Assembly (NCBI GenBank): GCA_003233175.1
Contig: QIKY01000373.1
Span: 1 to 42,861 of the forward strand
DNA: 42,861 nt
Direction: 5' to 3'
Source of the DNA: Planctomycetaceae bacterium
Lineage (GTDB): Bacteria > Planctomycetota > Planctomycetia > Pirellulales > Pirellulaceae
A program made the translations under genes and the position numbers. Position 1 is the stretch's first letter; each line of letters begins with the position of its first letter. Shown one piece after another: positions 10,359-20,988 of the stretch. The notes under the pieces were generated by a model. That model was not told where the DNA came from. It saw only the letters and a list, made by a program, of their open reading frames with translations, and searched no databases.

Positions 10359-10545
10359 AAAAAGGGAGCAGGGAACTCTGAACGCGGGTGAACTTTTTCC
10401 GTCTGGACGGGCGGCGGCCAAAGAGCTAAAGTTCCGCCCGCTGGAACTGAAAGCCCGTTTCCACCATTTCATTGGTTATTGGCGAAATCTCCTGCATTCC
10501 GCCGGTCAAACACGACAAGCCACACAACGCCAAGGATAAAAAATC

Positions 10546-10785
10546 ATGAACGTAAACTTCTTCCAGTGGATGCGAGAAGGTGTGAAACATGCGGTTTTGC
10601 TGGGTGTTTCCGATGCAATCGAAGATATCGGGTTGCCCGGCGACAACGACGAAGCGAATCAAAAACTGCTGTCCACGCTGCAAAAAAACACGGCAGCCAC
10701 AATCACTTCCGCCAAGACGACCACGCCGCGAGCCGGTCGCAAACGGTTGGGACGCTCCCTGAAAGACGTCGGCGCCGCTGAGTGA
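10546..10785 (+). CDS. Small conserved planctomycete protein, function unknown
   Basis: A 79-aa protein starting MNVNFFQWMREGVKHAVLLG, then VSDAIEDIGLP, and ending with a basic GRKRLGRSLKDVG motif. Similar short proteins (MNVNF.QWLREGVR.AVLLGVSDA.E.IG) occur in Pirellulales, as far as I recall; no function is known. An AAGGA ribosome site precedes the ATG. A strong bidirectional-looking hairpin follows 72 bp after the stop. No membrane segment or metal-binding motif is present. The N-terminal half looks amphipathic and the C-terminal half is disordered and basic. Confidence 0.75.
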   Translation: MNVNFFQWMREGVKHAVLLGVSDAIEDIGLPGDNDEANQKLLSTLQKNTAATITSAKTTTPRAGRKRLGRSLKDVGAAE

Positions 10786-10856
10786 CGGAAAACGCTGGCA
10801 TTCCGCAACTCTTCAGATCCAAAGGAAGCGTGATAAAACTACAGCTCGGTTCGTAG

Positions 10857-10881
10857 GCCCGGCTTTTTCAAAAAGCCGGGC
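10857..10881. terminator. Perfect hairpin between convergent genes
   Basis: GCCCGGCTTTTT and AAAAAGCCGGGC form a 12-bp perfect stem around a single C. It sits between the small protein (plus) and the LVIVD protein (minus) and can act in both directions thanks to the internal T/A runs. TTCTCT follows on the plus side. Confidence 0.85.
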
Positions 10882-10887
10882 TTCTCT

Positions 10888-10915
10888 GATATCAATTCGT
10901 TGATATCAATTCGTT
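10888..10915. repeat. 14-bp tandem duplication across a stop codon
   Basis: GATATCAATTCGTT occurs twice in direct succession (10888-10901 and 10902-10915). The second copy holds the stop codon (10906-10908) and last codons of the minus-strand LVIVD gene. The first copy lies just beyond it. A recent duplication seems likely. Confidence 0.9.
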
Positions 10916-13900
10916 TTCTCTACGGTTGAGAATAACAGACCCTGATAGCCGTTAGGAATTACGATCAGTCCTCTGTGGATTTGAACGCGTCCAGGATTGC
11001 CAAGCGTGCGGAATTGTTCAATCAGTTTCGGTTTCTCGATGTTGGAAATGTCGACAACCGTGACTACGCCGGTGGATCGATTCGCCGCGTAGAGCCGGTC
11101 GCCGAAGATCGTCGGTTTGCCGATATGAAGGCGGCCAGAGCCGACGCGCCGAACGGGTAACTCAGCCAACGGGCGACGTTCGTGACGATCAAGCAGCACA
11201 TAGCCGCCACGCAACGTGGCCAACGTGTCGCCTTGGTATGCGACCAAGCCATTGGCAGCGCCGATACGCAAGGGGCAGTTATCTTGGCTGTAGGTCGGCG
11301 CGGGGTTGGCGCTCATGTCGTACCAGTGGAGACCAGACACATGCCAGAAAACGCAGGCGTAACGATTTTCGGCCAGGCCTTGCATCAGCTGGTCGCCATA
11401 AAGCAGGCCCGGCTTCGACTCATTTAGAACTCGCTTCGGCGCAGCGGGATTGCTGATATCAACAATGTGCAAATTATTCGCGCCGACTTGAACCAGCGCA
11501 TATTTCCCCGGAAACGGCGCCTCCACCTGCTTGACCGCGCGACCACTAACGCGATATTGTCCCTTGAGAAAAAGCTCGCCTTGCTTCGATATTTCGCAAA
11601 TCAAGAGGCCAGCACCGCCCGCCGCGATGAGCACTTTTTCACTCGAAATTGAAACGTCGGTGGCAAAGTCTTGTGTCTTGAATACCGAAAGCCGCTTGAG
11701 CGATGGTGATAGCGCAACGACATGAACGCCGGCGCTCCCGCACGCCACAACCGCCCGATCGCCAAGGAACCCCACTGCGCGGATTTGCCCGTCGGTGCGA
11801 TATACGCGGAATCGTTCATCTTTTTTAACAGGCTGAGGCCGTGAAATGGAAGGCGTTTTGGTTGGCGCCCTGGCGACAACGCGAGCGATCTCGGGCGCGG
11901 CTAGGATGTGTAAGTCGGTCGCCCCGCCAGCGACATAAATCGAGCCGTCCGCCAGTGCCAGGCCACCCACGAAGCCCGGCATCTTCAGCGAAGCGACATA
12001 CGGAAGTTTTCGATACCCGGTAACGGTTGGGTGCTTCGGATCCGACACCTCGACGACAAAAACTCCGTTGTGCGTATCTGCAACGAACGCATGACCGCGG
12101 TTTACCGTCACGCCCCACATGTCGTGTCCCATGTTGTAGAGACGCGGAAACTTCACGCGTGCAACGAACTGTGGGCGAGCCGGATCGGAGATATCGAAAA
12201 TCTCCAACCCATGGCCAGCTCCATAACCGGGGTCGTCCGCCGTGCGATGCGCGCCGGTGCGGGAGTGGTGCCCCGTGGCCGCGTACAGATAATGGCCTTG
12301 TACATCGACGCCGTCTCCGAAACCGTCCAATGCAACACGTGCGCTGATATTCGGCCGCCGAGGATCGGCTACATTGACCACCACAACCTCCGACGTGGCC
12401 CAAACGCCGACATAAAGCCACTCGCCTCGCGCAACGACCGACTGGGCCTCACCGGTTCGAATGGTGCTCAAGTGAATGGGCTTGTTCGGCGCCGACACGT
12501 CAATCAACTCGACGCCGTAATGCCGGCAGGCCACGAACAATACATGGCCCGTGATCGCGACGCCGGTCGCAAACTCGATTGTGTCGTAGTGACTGAGCAG
12601 CCGGGGCTTGTCCGGCTGCTCCACGCTAACAACGAACAGCCCGTCCTCGCGCGATGTGATATAAGCAACTTCATCGTGGACGACAATCTGTCGCACGTGT
12701 CCCAAACCGGAAAGCTCGCCAATAACCCGAGGACTGGCAGGACTGCTGATGTCGAGGGAATGTAGCTTTCCGCGTCCGATGGCATAGGCTTTTTCACCGG
12801 CGATGGCCACATCCATCGTCGGGCCGATTCCAACATTCTTCGCCAAGGAAAGCTCTTTCCCATACGCATTGTCTGGCTGCGCGGAGACATCACCTTCCGC
12901 AAATAGTTCTTGATGCGTGAAGTAAAACGCGTACGCATGCAGCGCGACTACCGTAAAAAGATAATTCGTCTCGCCGGCGCTGATCTTCTTCAGGTCGACC
13001 GTTGTGAGCATCTTCCAGATCGATCCCAAACGCTGGCGGATCAGCTCCGGTTGTTCGCTGAGCATCAGCATGTGAAAACCACCCAGAGGAAATCGGACGT
13101 GGGCAAGAGTCGGCAGCCCGCCAAGCTTGAGCATGTCTGGGTGAAAAGCGTTCCACGCTTCCTTGGCGCCGTGCAGGTTGGCGTCTTGCCAACCAAGTTG
13201 CTTTCTCAATGCCTCCCACTCTTCCCCGGAATGAAAACGGCGATAAAACGGCCCCGGAAAATCACGCCGCCATTGCATTTCGGCCGTCTGCCTCAGCAGA
13301 CCGCGGAGAACTTCTTTTCGCGCGGGATCGGCCTCCAATTGAAACAGAGCGTGGACGCGAAACGCATTCTGGTTGGCATAAATCGGATGCCCGTTAATCC
13401 GAACGTGCGGGCCAGCATGCATTCGCCGCCAGCGTAGCCCGTCTTTCTCGGCCAGAAATCGTTCGTAGGTTTCCAGCCAGTGTTTGTCGCCCGTTCCCTT
13501 GTACAGTGCATACACGGCCGGGAGTAGAATGGAGGCGTGATCGGAATGGAATCCTGTCCAGGCAAACCCGACATGCGACTGGGTGACGCCGTCTGCCTGC
13601 TTGATCGACCAGCGATATTTTTCCAGCCGCCGGCCGACTTTTTGCAGCGATTGGCGAATCCAGGCTCTATCTTCATCGCTGGCCAGCGACGAATTCGCGT
13701 AGCGAGCCAGGCTGATGATGTAGGTCGTGTGCTGGTCCATCGACGAATCGTCGTAGTAGGCGCTCATGTCGTCAGGATGAGGCCCTCTCGGCACGAGCCC
13801 CGCGAGCGCTGGCTTATCCGGTTTGGGATGCGTCTCGGGGAGCGAACCGATGAGCTTCAACGCGGCGAACGTCTTTTGAATATTCTGTTTCAGAAATGGA

Positions 13901-14313
13901 GCCGGGCGAGCTTGGTGAGCGTCTAACAATGCCGCCAGCAGATGGCCGCAATGCAGCGCGGTGTCGGCAATCCGAGAGCCGTATCCCCACGGTTTCGGCA
14001 GGCCGGCTGTCACATCGGCGGGCGACGTCCAGGTCTGCTTCGTCGCCAGACGCGCGCCGTAGAGAACATGCGTTGTCGGATGCCGGAAGTCGTCAAAGTA
14101 GGCGTCTGCCAGAGAAAAAACATGCTGAGTAATTTCCTTGTCAGACACGGAAAACGTGGTCTTACCACCGCTGGCCTGCGTCGCGTCCGCCGGCAAGGCT
14201 TCATTGGCGGCGGCGAGCCATGAAACAAGCAGACCGCCGAGCGCCATTCGAAGGACAATGTGAAAAAAACAATGCGGACATTGGTTCTTTGCGGCGTAAT
14301 TCATGAAAACCAT
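10906..14313 (-). CDS. Large secreted protein: helical N-terminal domain plus LVIVD beta-propeller
   Basis: About 1135 aa. A hydrophobic segment near the N-terminus (FFHIVLRMALGGLLVSWLAAANEALPA) is a signal peptide or anchor. Residues about 50-490 are helix-rich and contain repeated aromatic/His patterns (YDDSSMDQHTTYIISLARYANSS, GFAWTGFHSDHASILLPAVYALYKGTGDKHWLETYERFL in sequence), suggesting an alpha/alpha toroid as in polysaccharide lyases and glycosidases. From about 490 to the end there are many LVIVD-type repeats (AIGRGKLHSLDISSPASPRVIG, GVELIDVSAPNKPIHLS, GLEIFDISDPARPQFVA, NLHIVDISNPAAPKRV, VTVVDISNIEKPKLIEQ). Start is uncertain: TTG 14334, ATG 14313 or ATG 14304; none has a clear ribosome site. 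Its likely place is outside the cytoplasm. Substrate is unknown. Confidence 0.85.
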   Translation of the reverse strand: MVFMNYAAKNQCPHCFFHIVLRMALGGLLVSWLAAANEALPADATQASGGKTTFSVSDKEITQHVFSLADAYFDDFRHPTTHVLYGARLATKQTWTSPADVTAGLPKPWGYGSRIADTALHCGHLLAALLDAHQARPAPFLKQNIQKTFAALKLIGSLPETHPKPDKPALAGLVPRGPHPDDMSAYYDDSSMDQHTTYIISLARYANSSLASDEDRAWIRQSLQKVGRRLEKYRWSIKQADGVTQSHVGFAWTGFHSDHASILLPAVYALYKGTGDKHWLETYERFLAEKDGLRWRRMHAGPHVRINGHPIYANQNAFRVHALFQLEADPARKEVLRGLLRQTAEMQWRRDFPGPFYRRFHSGEEWEALRKQLGWQDANLHGAKEAWNAFHPDMLKLGGLPTLAHVRFPLGGFHMLMLSEQPELIRQRLGSIWKMLTTVDLKKISAGETNYLFTVVALHAYAFYFTHQELFAEGDVSAQPDNAYGKELSLAKNVGIGPTMDVAIAGEKAYAIGRGKLHSLDISSPASPRVIGELSGLGHVRQIVVHDEVAYITSREDGLFVVSVEQPDKPRLLSHYDTIEFATGVAITGHVLFVACRHYGVELIDVSAPNKPIHLSTIRTGEAQSVVARGEWLYVGVWATSEVVVVNVADPRRPNISARVALDGFGDGVDVQGHYLYAATGHHSRTGAHRTADDPGYGAGHGLEIFDISDPARPQFVARVKFPRLYNMGHDMWGVTVNRGHAFVADTHNGVFVVEVSDPKHPTVTGYRKLPYVASLKMPGFVGGLALADGSIYVAGGATDLHILAAPEIARVVARAPTKTPSISRPQPVKKDERFRVYRTDGQIRAVGFLGDRAVVACGSAGVHVVALSPSLKRLSVFKTQDFATDVSISSEKVLIAAGGAGLLICEISKQGELFLKGQYRVSGRAVKQVEAPFPGKYALVQVGANNLHIVDISNPAAPKRVLNESKPGLLYGDQLMQGLAENRYACVFWHVSGLHWYDMSANPAPTYSQDNCPLRIGAANGLVAYQGDTLATLRGGYVLLDRHERRPLAELPVRRVGSGRLHIGKPTIFGDRLYAANRSTGVVTVVDISNIEKPKLIEQFRTLGNPGRVQIHRGLIVIPNGYQGLLFSTVEKTN

Positions 14314-14441
14314 ACGTTCTATATTGAGGCGCAACGGGTGCTTCCGTTTACCATGGTATTATTGGGTGTTGTTATTGTAACACTCCGGGGGGGGTTGCGC
14401 CCGCACTTGCTTTGAACATGGCGACGTGAGACGATGGTTCC
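14314..14441. promoter_or_regulatory. Divergent promoter region
   Basis: A 128-bp gap between the LVIVD gene (minus) and the PQQ lipoprotein gene (plus). It holds an AT-rich stretch (TATTATTGGGTGTTGTTATTG, about 14356-14375) and a run of eight G near 14387. Promoters for both genes must lie here, but no box can be fixed with confidence. Confidence 0.35.
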
Positions 14442-15971
14442 ATGAGGAAACACTCTCAAAATCTTGGCCGACGGCGCACCAGCCGGGCGACGTACGAAAA
14501 CGGCGGGCAGCGCCGTGTTTCGACCAGCGTCACAAATGCCGCCCCCCGTTTCGAGCAGCGTTCACTGGCGGCGGCGTTTTTGTGTCTATTGGCGGTGTGG
14601 GGGTGCTCTTCATCCACAACGCCGCCGCCGACTTCGGCAGACCAGCAGGGCGTTCTTTTGAAAGACGCCGCCCTTTTGAAAGACGCCGCCCTTTCGAAAG
14701 ACGCCACCGGTATTGATGTTGCTGAGAACGCTGTTGCCGAGAACGCTGCCGCTCACAGTGATACGCCGCCAGCGCCGCGCGCAGCGGCGGCCAGTCCACC
14801 CTCCGGAGAATTTCCCTCCTGGCCGAATTGGATGGGGCCGAATCGCGATGGCGTCTCCCACGAAACCAATTGGTCGGCCGATTGGCCGGCCACCGGGTTG
14901 CCGGTTTTATGGACGCGTGAAATTGGCATCGGCTTCAGTTCCGTTTCCCTGCACGGCAACCGCCTGTTCACCATGGGACATATCGACGGCGACGAGTTTG
15001 TTTACTGCCTCAACGCAGACACCGGCGAAACGATTTGGTCGTATTCGTATCCCTCGGCGTTGGTCGATAACTTGCACGAAGGCGGGCCCGGCGCCACGCC
15101 CGCCATTGATGGCGATTTCGTCTACACCGTGGGCCGGGAAGGGCAACTCCATTGCTTCCGAACAGCCGATGGCGAAATTGTCTGGTCCAAACAATTACAG
15201 CAAGACCTCGACGTCGCGATGCCGGAGTGGGGGTTTTCCAGTTCCGCGTACATCCTCGGCGACCAACTCATTCTGGAGGCGGGCCGCGTGGTTTCGCACC
15301 ACAAACTCACCGGCGAAAAGAACTGGCAAACCGAGCCGCACGCCGCCGGGTACGGGTCGGCCGTCAGTTTCATACAAGACGGAAAAACTCTGCTGGCCAC
15401 GCTCGACTGCGAAGCCCTTCGCGTGCTGGACGCGGCCGATGGAAAAGAACTCGCCACCTACAAATGGGCTTCTCCCTTCGGCACGAATTCCACCACGCCC
15501 ATTGTTCATGAAGGCCGCATCTACATTTCCACGGGGTATCAGGTCGGCTGCGGAATGTTTCGCCTCAAAAATAATGAGCTTGAATTGGTCTACGCCAACC
15601 GCGAAATGCGGAATCATTTCAACAACAGTATTTTGCATGACGGCTATCTGTACGGGTTCGACGGAAACTCTAACTTGGGCCGCGTCGTGCAACTCACCTG
15701 CATGGACTTCGCCACCGGCGAAGTGATGTGGAAAAAACGCGGCTTCGGTTGCGGTTCGTTGATGATCGCCGATGGCAAGCTTCTCATCCTCAGCGACGCT
15801 GGCGAATTGGTGCTCGCCGAAGCGACGTCGAAAGGGTTTCAAGAAATCACGCGGTCCCAATTTTTAGAGGGCCGCTGCTGGACGGTTCCCGTTCTTTTGA
15901 ATGGCCGCGTGTTCGGACGCAACGCCGCCGGCAAGTTGGTTTGTCTCACGCTGCCAAAGCGAGGGGCATAA
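14442..15971 (+). CDS. PQQ-like beta-propeller lipoprotein
   Basis: A 509-aa protein. Residues about 40-60 (RSLAAAFLCLLAVWGCSSS) form a lipoprotein signal with the lipobox Cys, preceded by an unusually long basic N-terminal region, so the real start may lie later. A spacer with triplicated (L/S)KDA(A/T)LL units follows, then a PQQ-type WD-like propeller from about residue 130 to the end (DEFVYCLNADTGETIWSYS, GQLHCFRTADGEIVWSKQ, EALRVLDAADGKELATYKW, DFATGEVMWKKRGF). The pattern is like BamB or the many planctomycete PQQ-repeat proteins. It lies 152 bp upstream of the PSD1 gene on the same strand, so co-transcription is possible. Role: probably a binding scaffold at the membrane. No PQQ-enzyme active site is visible. 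Confidence 0.88.
   Translation: MRKHSQNLGRRRTSRATYENGGQRRVSTSVTNAAPRFEQRSLAAAFLCLLAVWGCSSSTTPPPTSADQQGVLLKDAALLKDAALSKDATGIDVAENAVAENAAAHSDTPPAPRAAAASPPSGEFPSWPNWMGPNRDGVSHETNWSADWPATGLPVLWTREIGIGFSSVSLHGNRLFTMGHIDGDEFVYCLNADTGETIWSYSYPSALVDNLHEGGPGATPAIDGDFVYTVGREGQLHCFRTADGEIVWSKQLQQDLDVAMPEWGFSSSAYILGDQLILEAGRVVSHHKLTGEKNWQTEPHAAGYGSAVSFIQDGKTLLATLDCEALRVLDAADGKELATYKWASPFGTNSTTPIVHEGRIYISTGYQVGCGMFRLKNNELELVYANREMRNHFNNSILHDGYLYGFDGNSNLGRVVQLTCMDFATGEVMWKKRGFGCGSLMIADGKLLILSDAGELVLAEATSKGFQEITRSQFLEGRCWTVPVLLNGRVFGRNAAGKLVCLTLPKRGA
14655..14708 (+). repeat. Three 18-bp tandem repeats
   Basis: The unit CTTTTGAAAGACGCCGCC appears twice exactly and a third time with two changes (14691-14708). 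It encodes LLKDAA units in the linker after the lipobox of the PQQ lipoprotein. Confidence 0.9.
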
Positions 15972-16123
15972 CGTTGGATTTTGAGGCGTGAATTTTGGGA
16001 CGCGGGTATTGCGGCATGTTTTGTGAGCGAATCGGGTTTGTGTCAACGACAAGCGAAGGGGCCTCGCGCAGGAGTCTTTACCTCGGCTCGACTGTTGAAA
16101 AAGAATTTGCGGAGAAATGGAAC

Positions 16124-19100
16124 GTGAAAAACGTCATTAGATATGCTGTCGTTTTCCTCCTGCTGACCAGCTGGACCGGCGGTTGGGGCGCGCCCGCCCG
16201 CGCTGCGGAAAACAATCCCGAACAGAAAATCGACTACCTCACCCAGATTAAACCGCTGTTGGCGGCGAAGTGTTACGCCTGCCACGGCGCGCTGAAACAA
16301 GAGGCCGACCTGCGACTGGAAACGCGAACCCTCATGCTCGACGGCGGCGATAGCGGCGAAGTGATATCGCCCGGCGCCGCCGAAGAAAGCCTGCTGCTGG
16401 AACGCATCACCGCCGATGACGAAGAGCGCATGCCGCCGCTCGACGAAGGCGCCCGCTTAACGGCCGAGGAAATATCGCTGATTCGCGTTTGGATCGAGCA
16501 GGGCGCCGAAGCGCCGGCCGAGGAAATTCCCGCCGATCCTGCCGACCATTGGTCGTTCCGCGCGCCGCTGCGGGTCGACATTCCCCGACCGCAGGACGTA
16601 GCCTGGCGCGAAAACCCGATCGACGCCTTCCTTGCTGCGCGGCAAGAAAAACTCGGCTTGGTGCGCGTTAAGCCGGCCGATAAACAAACCCTGCTCCGCC
16701 GCGTCTATCTCGATCTGACCGGCCTGCCGCCCACGCGAAAGGAGTTGCAAACCTTCGCCGCCGACGACGCGCGCGATGCCTATGAAAAGGTCGTGCAGCG
16801 GTTGTTGGCGAGTCCTCAATACGGAGAACGCTGGGGCCGCCATTGGATGGATGTCTGGCGTTACACCGATTGGTACGGCCTTGGCGCCCAGCTGCGCAAC
16901 AGCCAAAAACACATTTGGCATTGGCGCGATTGGATCATCGAATCGCTCAACGCCGACAAGGGCTACGACCAAATGGTGTTGGAAATGCTGGCGGCCGATG
17001 AAATCGCCCCGACCGATCAAAACACCTTGCGGGCCACTGGCTATTTGGCGCGCCACTATTATTTGTTCAATCGCACCACCTGGATGGACGACACCATCGA
17101 GCATACCGCCAAGGCGTTTTTGGGCCTGACCATGAACTGCACCAAGTGCCATGATCATAAATACGATCCGATCGATCAGGTCGACTATTACCGTTTGCGG
17201 GCCTTTTTTGAACCGTACCAAGTTCGGCTCGACGCCTTGCCGGGAGAAACCGACTTGGAGAAAAACGGCCTGCCTCGCATTTTCGACGCGCACCTCGAAA
17301 CGCCGACCTATCTTCACGTTCGCGGCAACGAAAAAGATCCTGACAAAAACACGGCCATCGAACCGGGCGTGCCGAAGTTGCTGGCCTTTGCCGAAATGAA
17401 GATCACGCCGGTAACGCTTCCCGCCGCAGCGCATCGTCCGGCGTTGCGGGCGTTTGTCTTGCAAGATCAACTCGCCGTAGCCGAGCGTCAAATCGTTGCG
17501 GCGCGCGGCATACTGGAGAAAGCCAGCGGGCAGTTGGCCGCGGCGCAAGCGGCGGCGAATCAAACGGCAGCGACTCAAACAGCGGAGGAAAATAAATCGG
17601 AGACGGGTTCTTCTGCTTTCCTGCAGGATGATTTTTCGGAACTTCAAACCGATCTTTGGGAAACCGTGGGCGGCGCCTGGCAATATGGCGATGGCAAGGT
17701 TGTGCAGTCGAACACCGGCGCTAGCCGGGCGTTTCTGCGCACGCGCGAGCCGCACCCCGTCAATTTCATCGCCCGCTTGAAGTTCAAGATTCTCGGCGGC
17801 GAGAAGTGGAAATCGGTCGGCGTTTGTTTTGACGTCGCCGAGAATCGCGAAAAAATGGTTTATCTGAGCGCGGTTTCGCCCGGCTCGAAAGTGCAAATTT
17901 CCTACAATCAAGGCGGCGGGCATGTGTACCCGGCGGCGGGGCGGCAAAACAGGCCCGTCACGCTCGACACTTTCTACGAAATGACGATCTCGGTGCGGGC
18001 GCAACTGGTGAACGTCGCGATCAACGGCCAGCACGCGTTGGCGTTTCAATTGCCGATCGCTCGGGCGCCGGGCCAGATGAAAATCGTGGCCTTCGATGCG
18101 AAGGCGGAGTTCGATTCGTTTGAAGTCAAAACGTTGCCGGCGTCGGTCCAACTTGTGGCGGCGGGCGGCGCGGCGCCGCCCACGCTCGTTGTCGCAGAAG
18201 CGGCGGAAAAAGTCGCTCGGTTGCAACTAGCGGCGGCCAATCTTCACCCGGCGGCGCTGCAAACGGCCCAGGCGGCTGATCTTGCCAAGTTCGCTTCGCC
18301 TCCGGCGGAAAACTCCGCTGAGTTAGCCAAAGCGGCCGCGATTGCCGCACGCAAGTACAGACTCGCAAAATTCGCACAAGCCGAGGCGGCGCTGGCGGTC
18401 GCGAAAAAGGCGCTCGCCTCCGCCGATGACAAAACCAAACCGCAGGCTGAGAAGGCGGTAGCGGCGGCGCGGGCCAAGTTCGTCCCGGCTCAAAGGGCGA
18501 TACAAAAACCAGACGCGGCCTACACCTCGTTGCGTGCTTCGCGAAAGGCTTTGGAGGGCCCTTCGGAAAAGCCGGCCTCGCGCGACAAGCCTTATCCCGC
18601 CACCAGCACCGGCCGCAGAACCGCGCTGGCGCGTTGGATGATCGATCGTCGCAATCCGCTCACGGCGCGGGTGGCGGTCAATCATATTTGGCTGCGGCAT
18701 TTCGGCCAACCGTTGGTCGATTCCTTGGACGACTTCGGCGCCCGGGCGCCGAAACCGGTGCAGCACGCCCTGCTCGACTGGCTGGCGGTGGAGTTGATGG
18801 AGCATGATTGGAGCATGAAGCACCTGCACCATTTAATGGTCACATCTCGCACGTACCAACTGAGTTCGTCGCAAAACGGCGCCGATCAACACAGCCGGGA
18901 AAAAGATTCTGAGAATCAATATTACTGGCGCCGCCGGCCGGTCAGAATGGAATCGCAGGTCATTCGCGACAGCCTGCTGCAATTGGCCGGCGTGCTCAAC
19001 CCCACGTTGGGCGGGCCGACAATCAACCCCGACAAGGAAGGCAACCCCGATAAGGAAGGCAATCCCGACAAGGAAGACACCGTCTTCCGCCGCAGCATGT

Positions 19101-19492
19101 ACTTCACCCACTCGCGCGACGCCCGGCACAAGTTCCTTTCCATGTTCGACGACGCCGATATTCTGCGTTGTTACCGCCGCAGCGAGAGTATCGTGCCGCA
19201 ACAGGCGTTGGCCTTGGCCAATAGCAAACTGGCGCTCGCGATGTCGCGAAAAATCGCTGCGAAGCTACAAAAAGAGTTGGGCCAACCGACCGACGAACAG
19301 TTCATCGTCGCGGCTTTTGAAACCGTGCTCGCCGGGCGTCCAACCGAAGCAGAAAAACAAGCCTGCCAAACAGCGTTGGCCGAAACACGTTCGGTGTTGG
19401 CTTCCGCCGATGAAAAAGAGGCCGCCCGCCGCGCACGTGAAAACTTGGTGCATGCGCTCTTGAACCATAACGACTTTGTAACCGTTCGCTGA
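16124..19492 (+). CDS. PSD1/DUF1549/DUF1553 planctomycete cytochrome protein
   Basis: About 1122 aa from GTG 16124, which has a GGAG site and starts the signal peptide ([24 protein letters not shown]). The open frame reaches back to 15995 without a good start. Domain order: planctomycete cytochrome c domain with haem motif CYACH (residues 50-54); DUF1549 (about 180-390) with a second CxxCH, CTKCH (339-343), in [15 protein letters not shown]; an inserted beta-rich segment (about 500-670, [20 protein letters not shown] to FEVKTLP) like a concanavalin/LamG domain; an Ala/Lys-rich coiled region; then DUF1553 (about 830 to the end: [42 protein letters not shown]). A NPDKEG triplet repeat sits near residue 965. 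It is followed 23 bp later by a DUF1501 gene, the standard planctomycete pair. Biochemical function is unproven; haem binding is likely. Confidence 0.93.
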   Translation: MKNVIRYAVVFLLLTSWTGGWGAPARAAENNPEQKIDYLTQIKPLLAAKCYACHGALKQEADLRLETRTLMLDGGDSGEVISPGAAEESLLLERITADDEERMPPLDEGARLTAEEISLIRVWIEQGAEAPAEEIPADPADHWSFRAPLRVDIPRPQDVAWRENPIDAFLAARQEKLGLVRVKPADKQTLLRRVYLDLTGLPPTRKELQTFAADDARDAYEKVVQRLLASPQYGERWGRHWMDVWRYTDWYGLGAQLRNSQKHIWHWRDWIIESLNADKGYDQMVLEMLAADEIAPTDQNTLRATGYLARHYYLFNRTTWMDDTIEHTAKAFLGLTMNCTKCHDHKYDPIDQVDYYRLRAFFEPYQVRLDALPGETDLEKNGLPRIFDAHLETPTYLHVRGNEKDPDKNTAIEPGVPKLLAFAEMKITPVTLPAAAHRPALRAFVLQDQLAVAERQIVAARGILEKASGQLAAAQAAANQTAATQTAEENKSETGSSAFLQDDFSELQTDLWETVGGAWQYGDGKVVQSNTGASRAFLRTREPHPVNFIARLKFKILGGEKWKSVGVCFDVAENREKMVYLSAVSPGSKVQISYNQGGGHVYPAAGRQNRPVTLDTFYEMTISVRAQLVNVAINGQHALAFQLPIARAPGQMKIVAFDAKAEFDSFEVKTLPASVQLVAAGGAAPPTLVVAEAAEKVARLQLAAANLHPAALQTAQAADLAKFASPPAENSAELAKAAAIAARKYRLAKFAQAEAALAVAKKALASADDKTKPQAEKAVAAARAKFVPAQRAIQKPDAAYTSLRASRKALEGPSEKPASRDKPYPATSTGRRTALARWMIDRRNPLTARVAVNHIWLRHFGQPLVDSLDDFGARAPKPVQHALLDWLAVELMEHDWSMKHLHHLMVTSRTYQLSSSQNGADQHSREKDSENQYYWRRRPVRMESQVIRDSLLQLAGVLNPTLGGPTINPDKEGNPDKEGNPDKEDTVFRRSMYFTHSRDARHKFLSMFDDADILRCYRRSESIVPQQALALANSKLALAMSRKIAAKLQKELGQPTDEQFIVAAFETVLAGRPTEAEKQACQTALAETRSVLASADEKEAARRARENLVHALLNHNDFVTVR

Positions 19493-19515
19493 AAAAACGA
19501 ACCTGGAGAAATTCC

Positions 19516-20988
19516 ATGGACGCCAACCAATACCAACATCGCTGGGAAGAAAGCCAACAACCCAACCGGCGGGCGTTCTTGCGCCGTTTCGGTTCGGGCT
19601 TGGGCGGCGTCGCGATGGCGGCAATGCTGAGCCAGGAACAAGCCCGCTCGGCGCCGCAAGGCTGGCGCCCGCCCGATGGCAAACCGCACTTCGCCCCCAA
19701 GGCCAAGAGCGTCATCTGGATGTTCATGCGCGGCGGCCTCAGCCACTTGGAAAGTTTTGATCACAAACCCGCGATGAATCAATACGCGGGGAAGTCGATC
19801 AACGAAACGCCCTGGAGTTACGTACAAGACCCTGAGCGGCTGAAAAAAGTTCGCGTAGTCGTGGTCGACGACGCCAACGGCAAGCAACGCAACAAGCTGT
19901 ATCCGCTGCAAGTCGGCTTCAAAAAACATGGGCAATCCGGGATAGAGGTTTCCGATTGGTTCCCGCATTTGGCTCGTCGTATTGACGACATTTCGCTCAT
20001 TCGTTCGATGTGGACCACCGACGACAACCACGGCGCCCAAGTGCAGTTCCATTCTGGTCGGCACATGCTGGAGGGCCGCGTTCCCACGATTGGCGCCTGG
20101 ATCAACTACGGGCTGGGCTCCCTGAACGACAACCTGCCGCAGTTCATCAATATGGGCCCGCGTTATTTTGATCTTCGCGATGGCCATTATCTGGGCCCCG
20201 CCTACGACGCGGTGCCGCTGAAAATCGATCCCAAGAATCCGCTGCCGTACGCCCGGCCCGAATTGGAACTCTCGTCAGCGGAACAAAAAATTGAGTTCGG
20301 ACTAATCGACCGGCTCAATCAGCTTCGCGCCGGCGAATACCCGCACGACGCCATGCTCAGCGCCCGAATGAAGTCGTACGCATTGGCGTTTCGCATGCAA
20401 ACGGCGGTTCCCGAAGTGATTAACTTTGAAGACGAAACCGAGTACACCAAGAATCTCTATGGCCTGAACGACAAAAAAACGAAGCCGTTCGCCATGCAGT
20501 TGCTCAGCGCGCGGCGGTTTGTTGAAAAGGGCGTGCGGTTCGTGCAGATCATGCATGGCGCCGGCGCCGCGGGCGCCTGGGATTCCCACTCCAATTTGAA
20601 GGTGAATCACGCGAATCTGGCCAAGCAGGTCGACCAACCGATCGCGGGCTTGTTGCAAGACTTAAAACAACGCGGCTTGCTCGATGAAACCTTGGTCGTG
20701 TTCGCCACCGAATTCGGCCGCACGCCCGGTTCGCAAGGCGGCAACGGCCGCGACCACCATCCGTTCGGCTTCTCCGTTTGGATGGCCGGCGGCGGCCTCA
20801 AGGGCGGCGTTGCTCACGGCGCGACCGATGAACTCGGCTTCCACGCGGTGGAGCATCCTCACTACGTGACCGATATCCACGCCACGTTAATGCAGCAACT
20901 CGGGCTCGACGCCCGTCTGTTGGAAGTGCCGGGTCAGAAACGGATCGAACAAGATTTCGGCCATCCGATTCAAGAAATTATCGCGTAA
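19516..20988 (+). CDS. DUF1501 protein with Tat signal
   Basis: A 490-aa alkaline-phosphatase/sulfatase-superfamily protein. Residues about 17-36 ([22 protein letters not shown]) carry a twin-arginine-type signal. The DUF1501 core follows with [22 protein letters not shown] (about 55-77), [17 protein letters not shown], a [15 protein letters not shown] stretch, [25 protein letters not shown] and the C-terminal [13 protein letters not shown]...[24 protein letters not shown] 19516 has a GGAG ribosome site. It is the obligate partner of the upstream PSD1 gene (23-bp gap) and its stop overlaps the next gene by 1 nt. Substrate is not known; the fold predicts a metal-dependent hydrolase outside the cytoplasm. 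Confidence 0.93.
   Translation: MDANQYQHRWEESQQPNRRAFLRRFGSGLGGVAMAAMLSQEQARSAPQGWRPPDGKPHFAPKAKSVIWMFMRGGLSHLESFDHKPAMNQYAGKSINETPWSYVQDPERLKKVRVVVVDDANGKQRNKLYPLQVGFKKHGQSGIEVSDWFPHLARRIDDISLIRSMWTTDDNHGAQVQFHSGRHMLEGRVPTIGAWINYGLGSLNDNLPQFINMGPRYFDLRDGHYLGPAYDAVPLKIDPKNPLPYARPELELSSAEQKIEFGLIDRLNQLRAGEYPHDAMLSARMKSYALAFRMQTAVPEVINFEDETEYTKNLYGLNDKKTKPFAMQLLSARRFVEKGVRFVQIMHGAGAAGAWDSHSNLKVNHANLAKQVDQPIAGLLQDLKQRGLLDETLVVFATEFGRTPGSQGGNGRDHHPFGFSVWMAGGGLKGGVAHGATDELGFHAVEHPHYVTDIHATLMQQLGLDARLLEVPGQKRIEQDFGHPIQEIIA

Noticed and set aside
15995-16123. Upstream start of the PSD1 gene
   Set aside because: It would put 43 residues before the signal peptide; GTG 16124 with GGAG is a better start.
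16457-18226. 589-codon minus-strand frame
   Set aside because: It is antisense to the PSD1 gene, has no family features, and arises from GC-rich codon bias.
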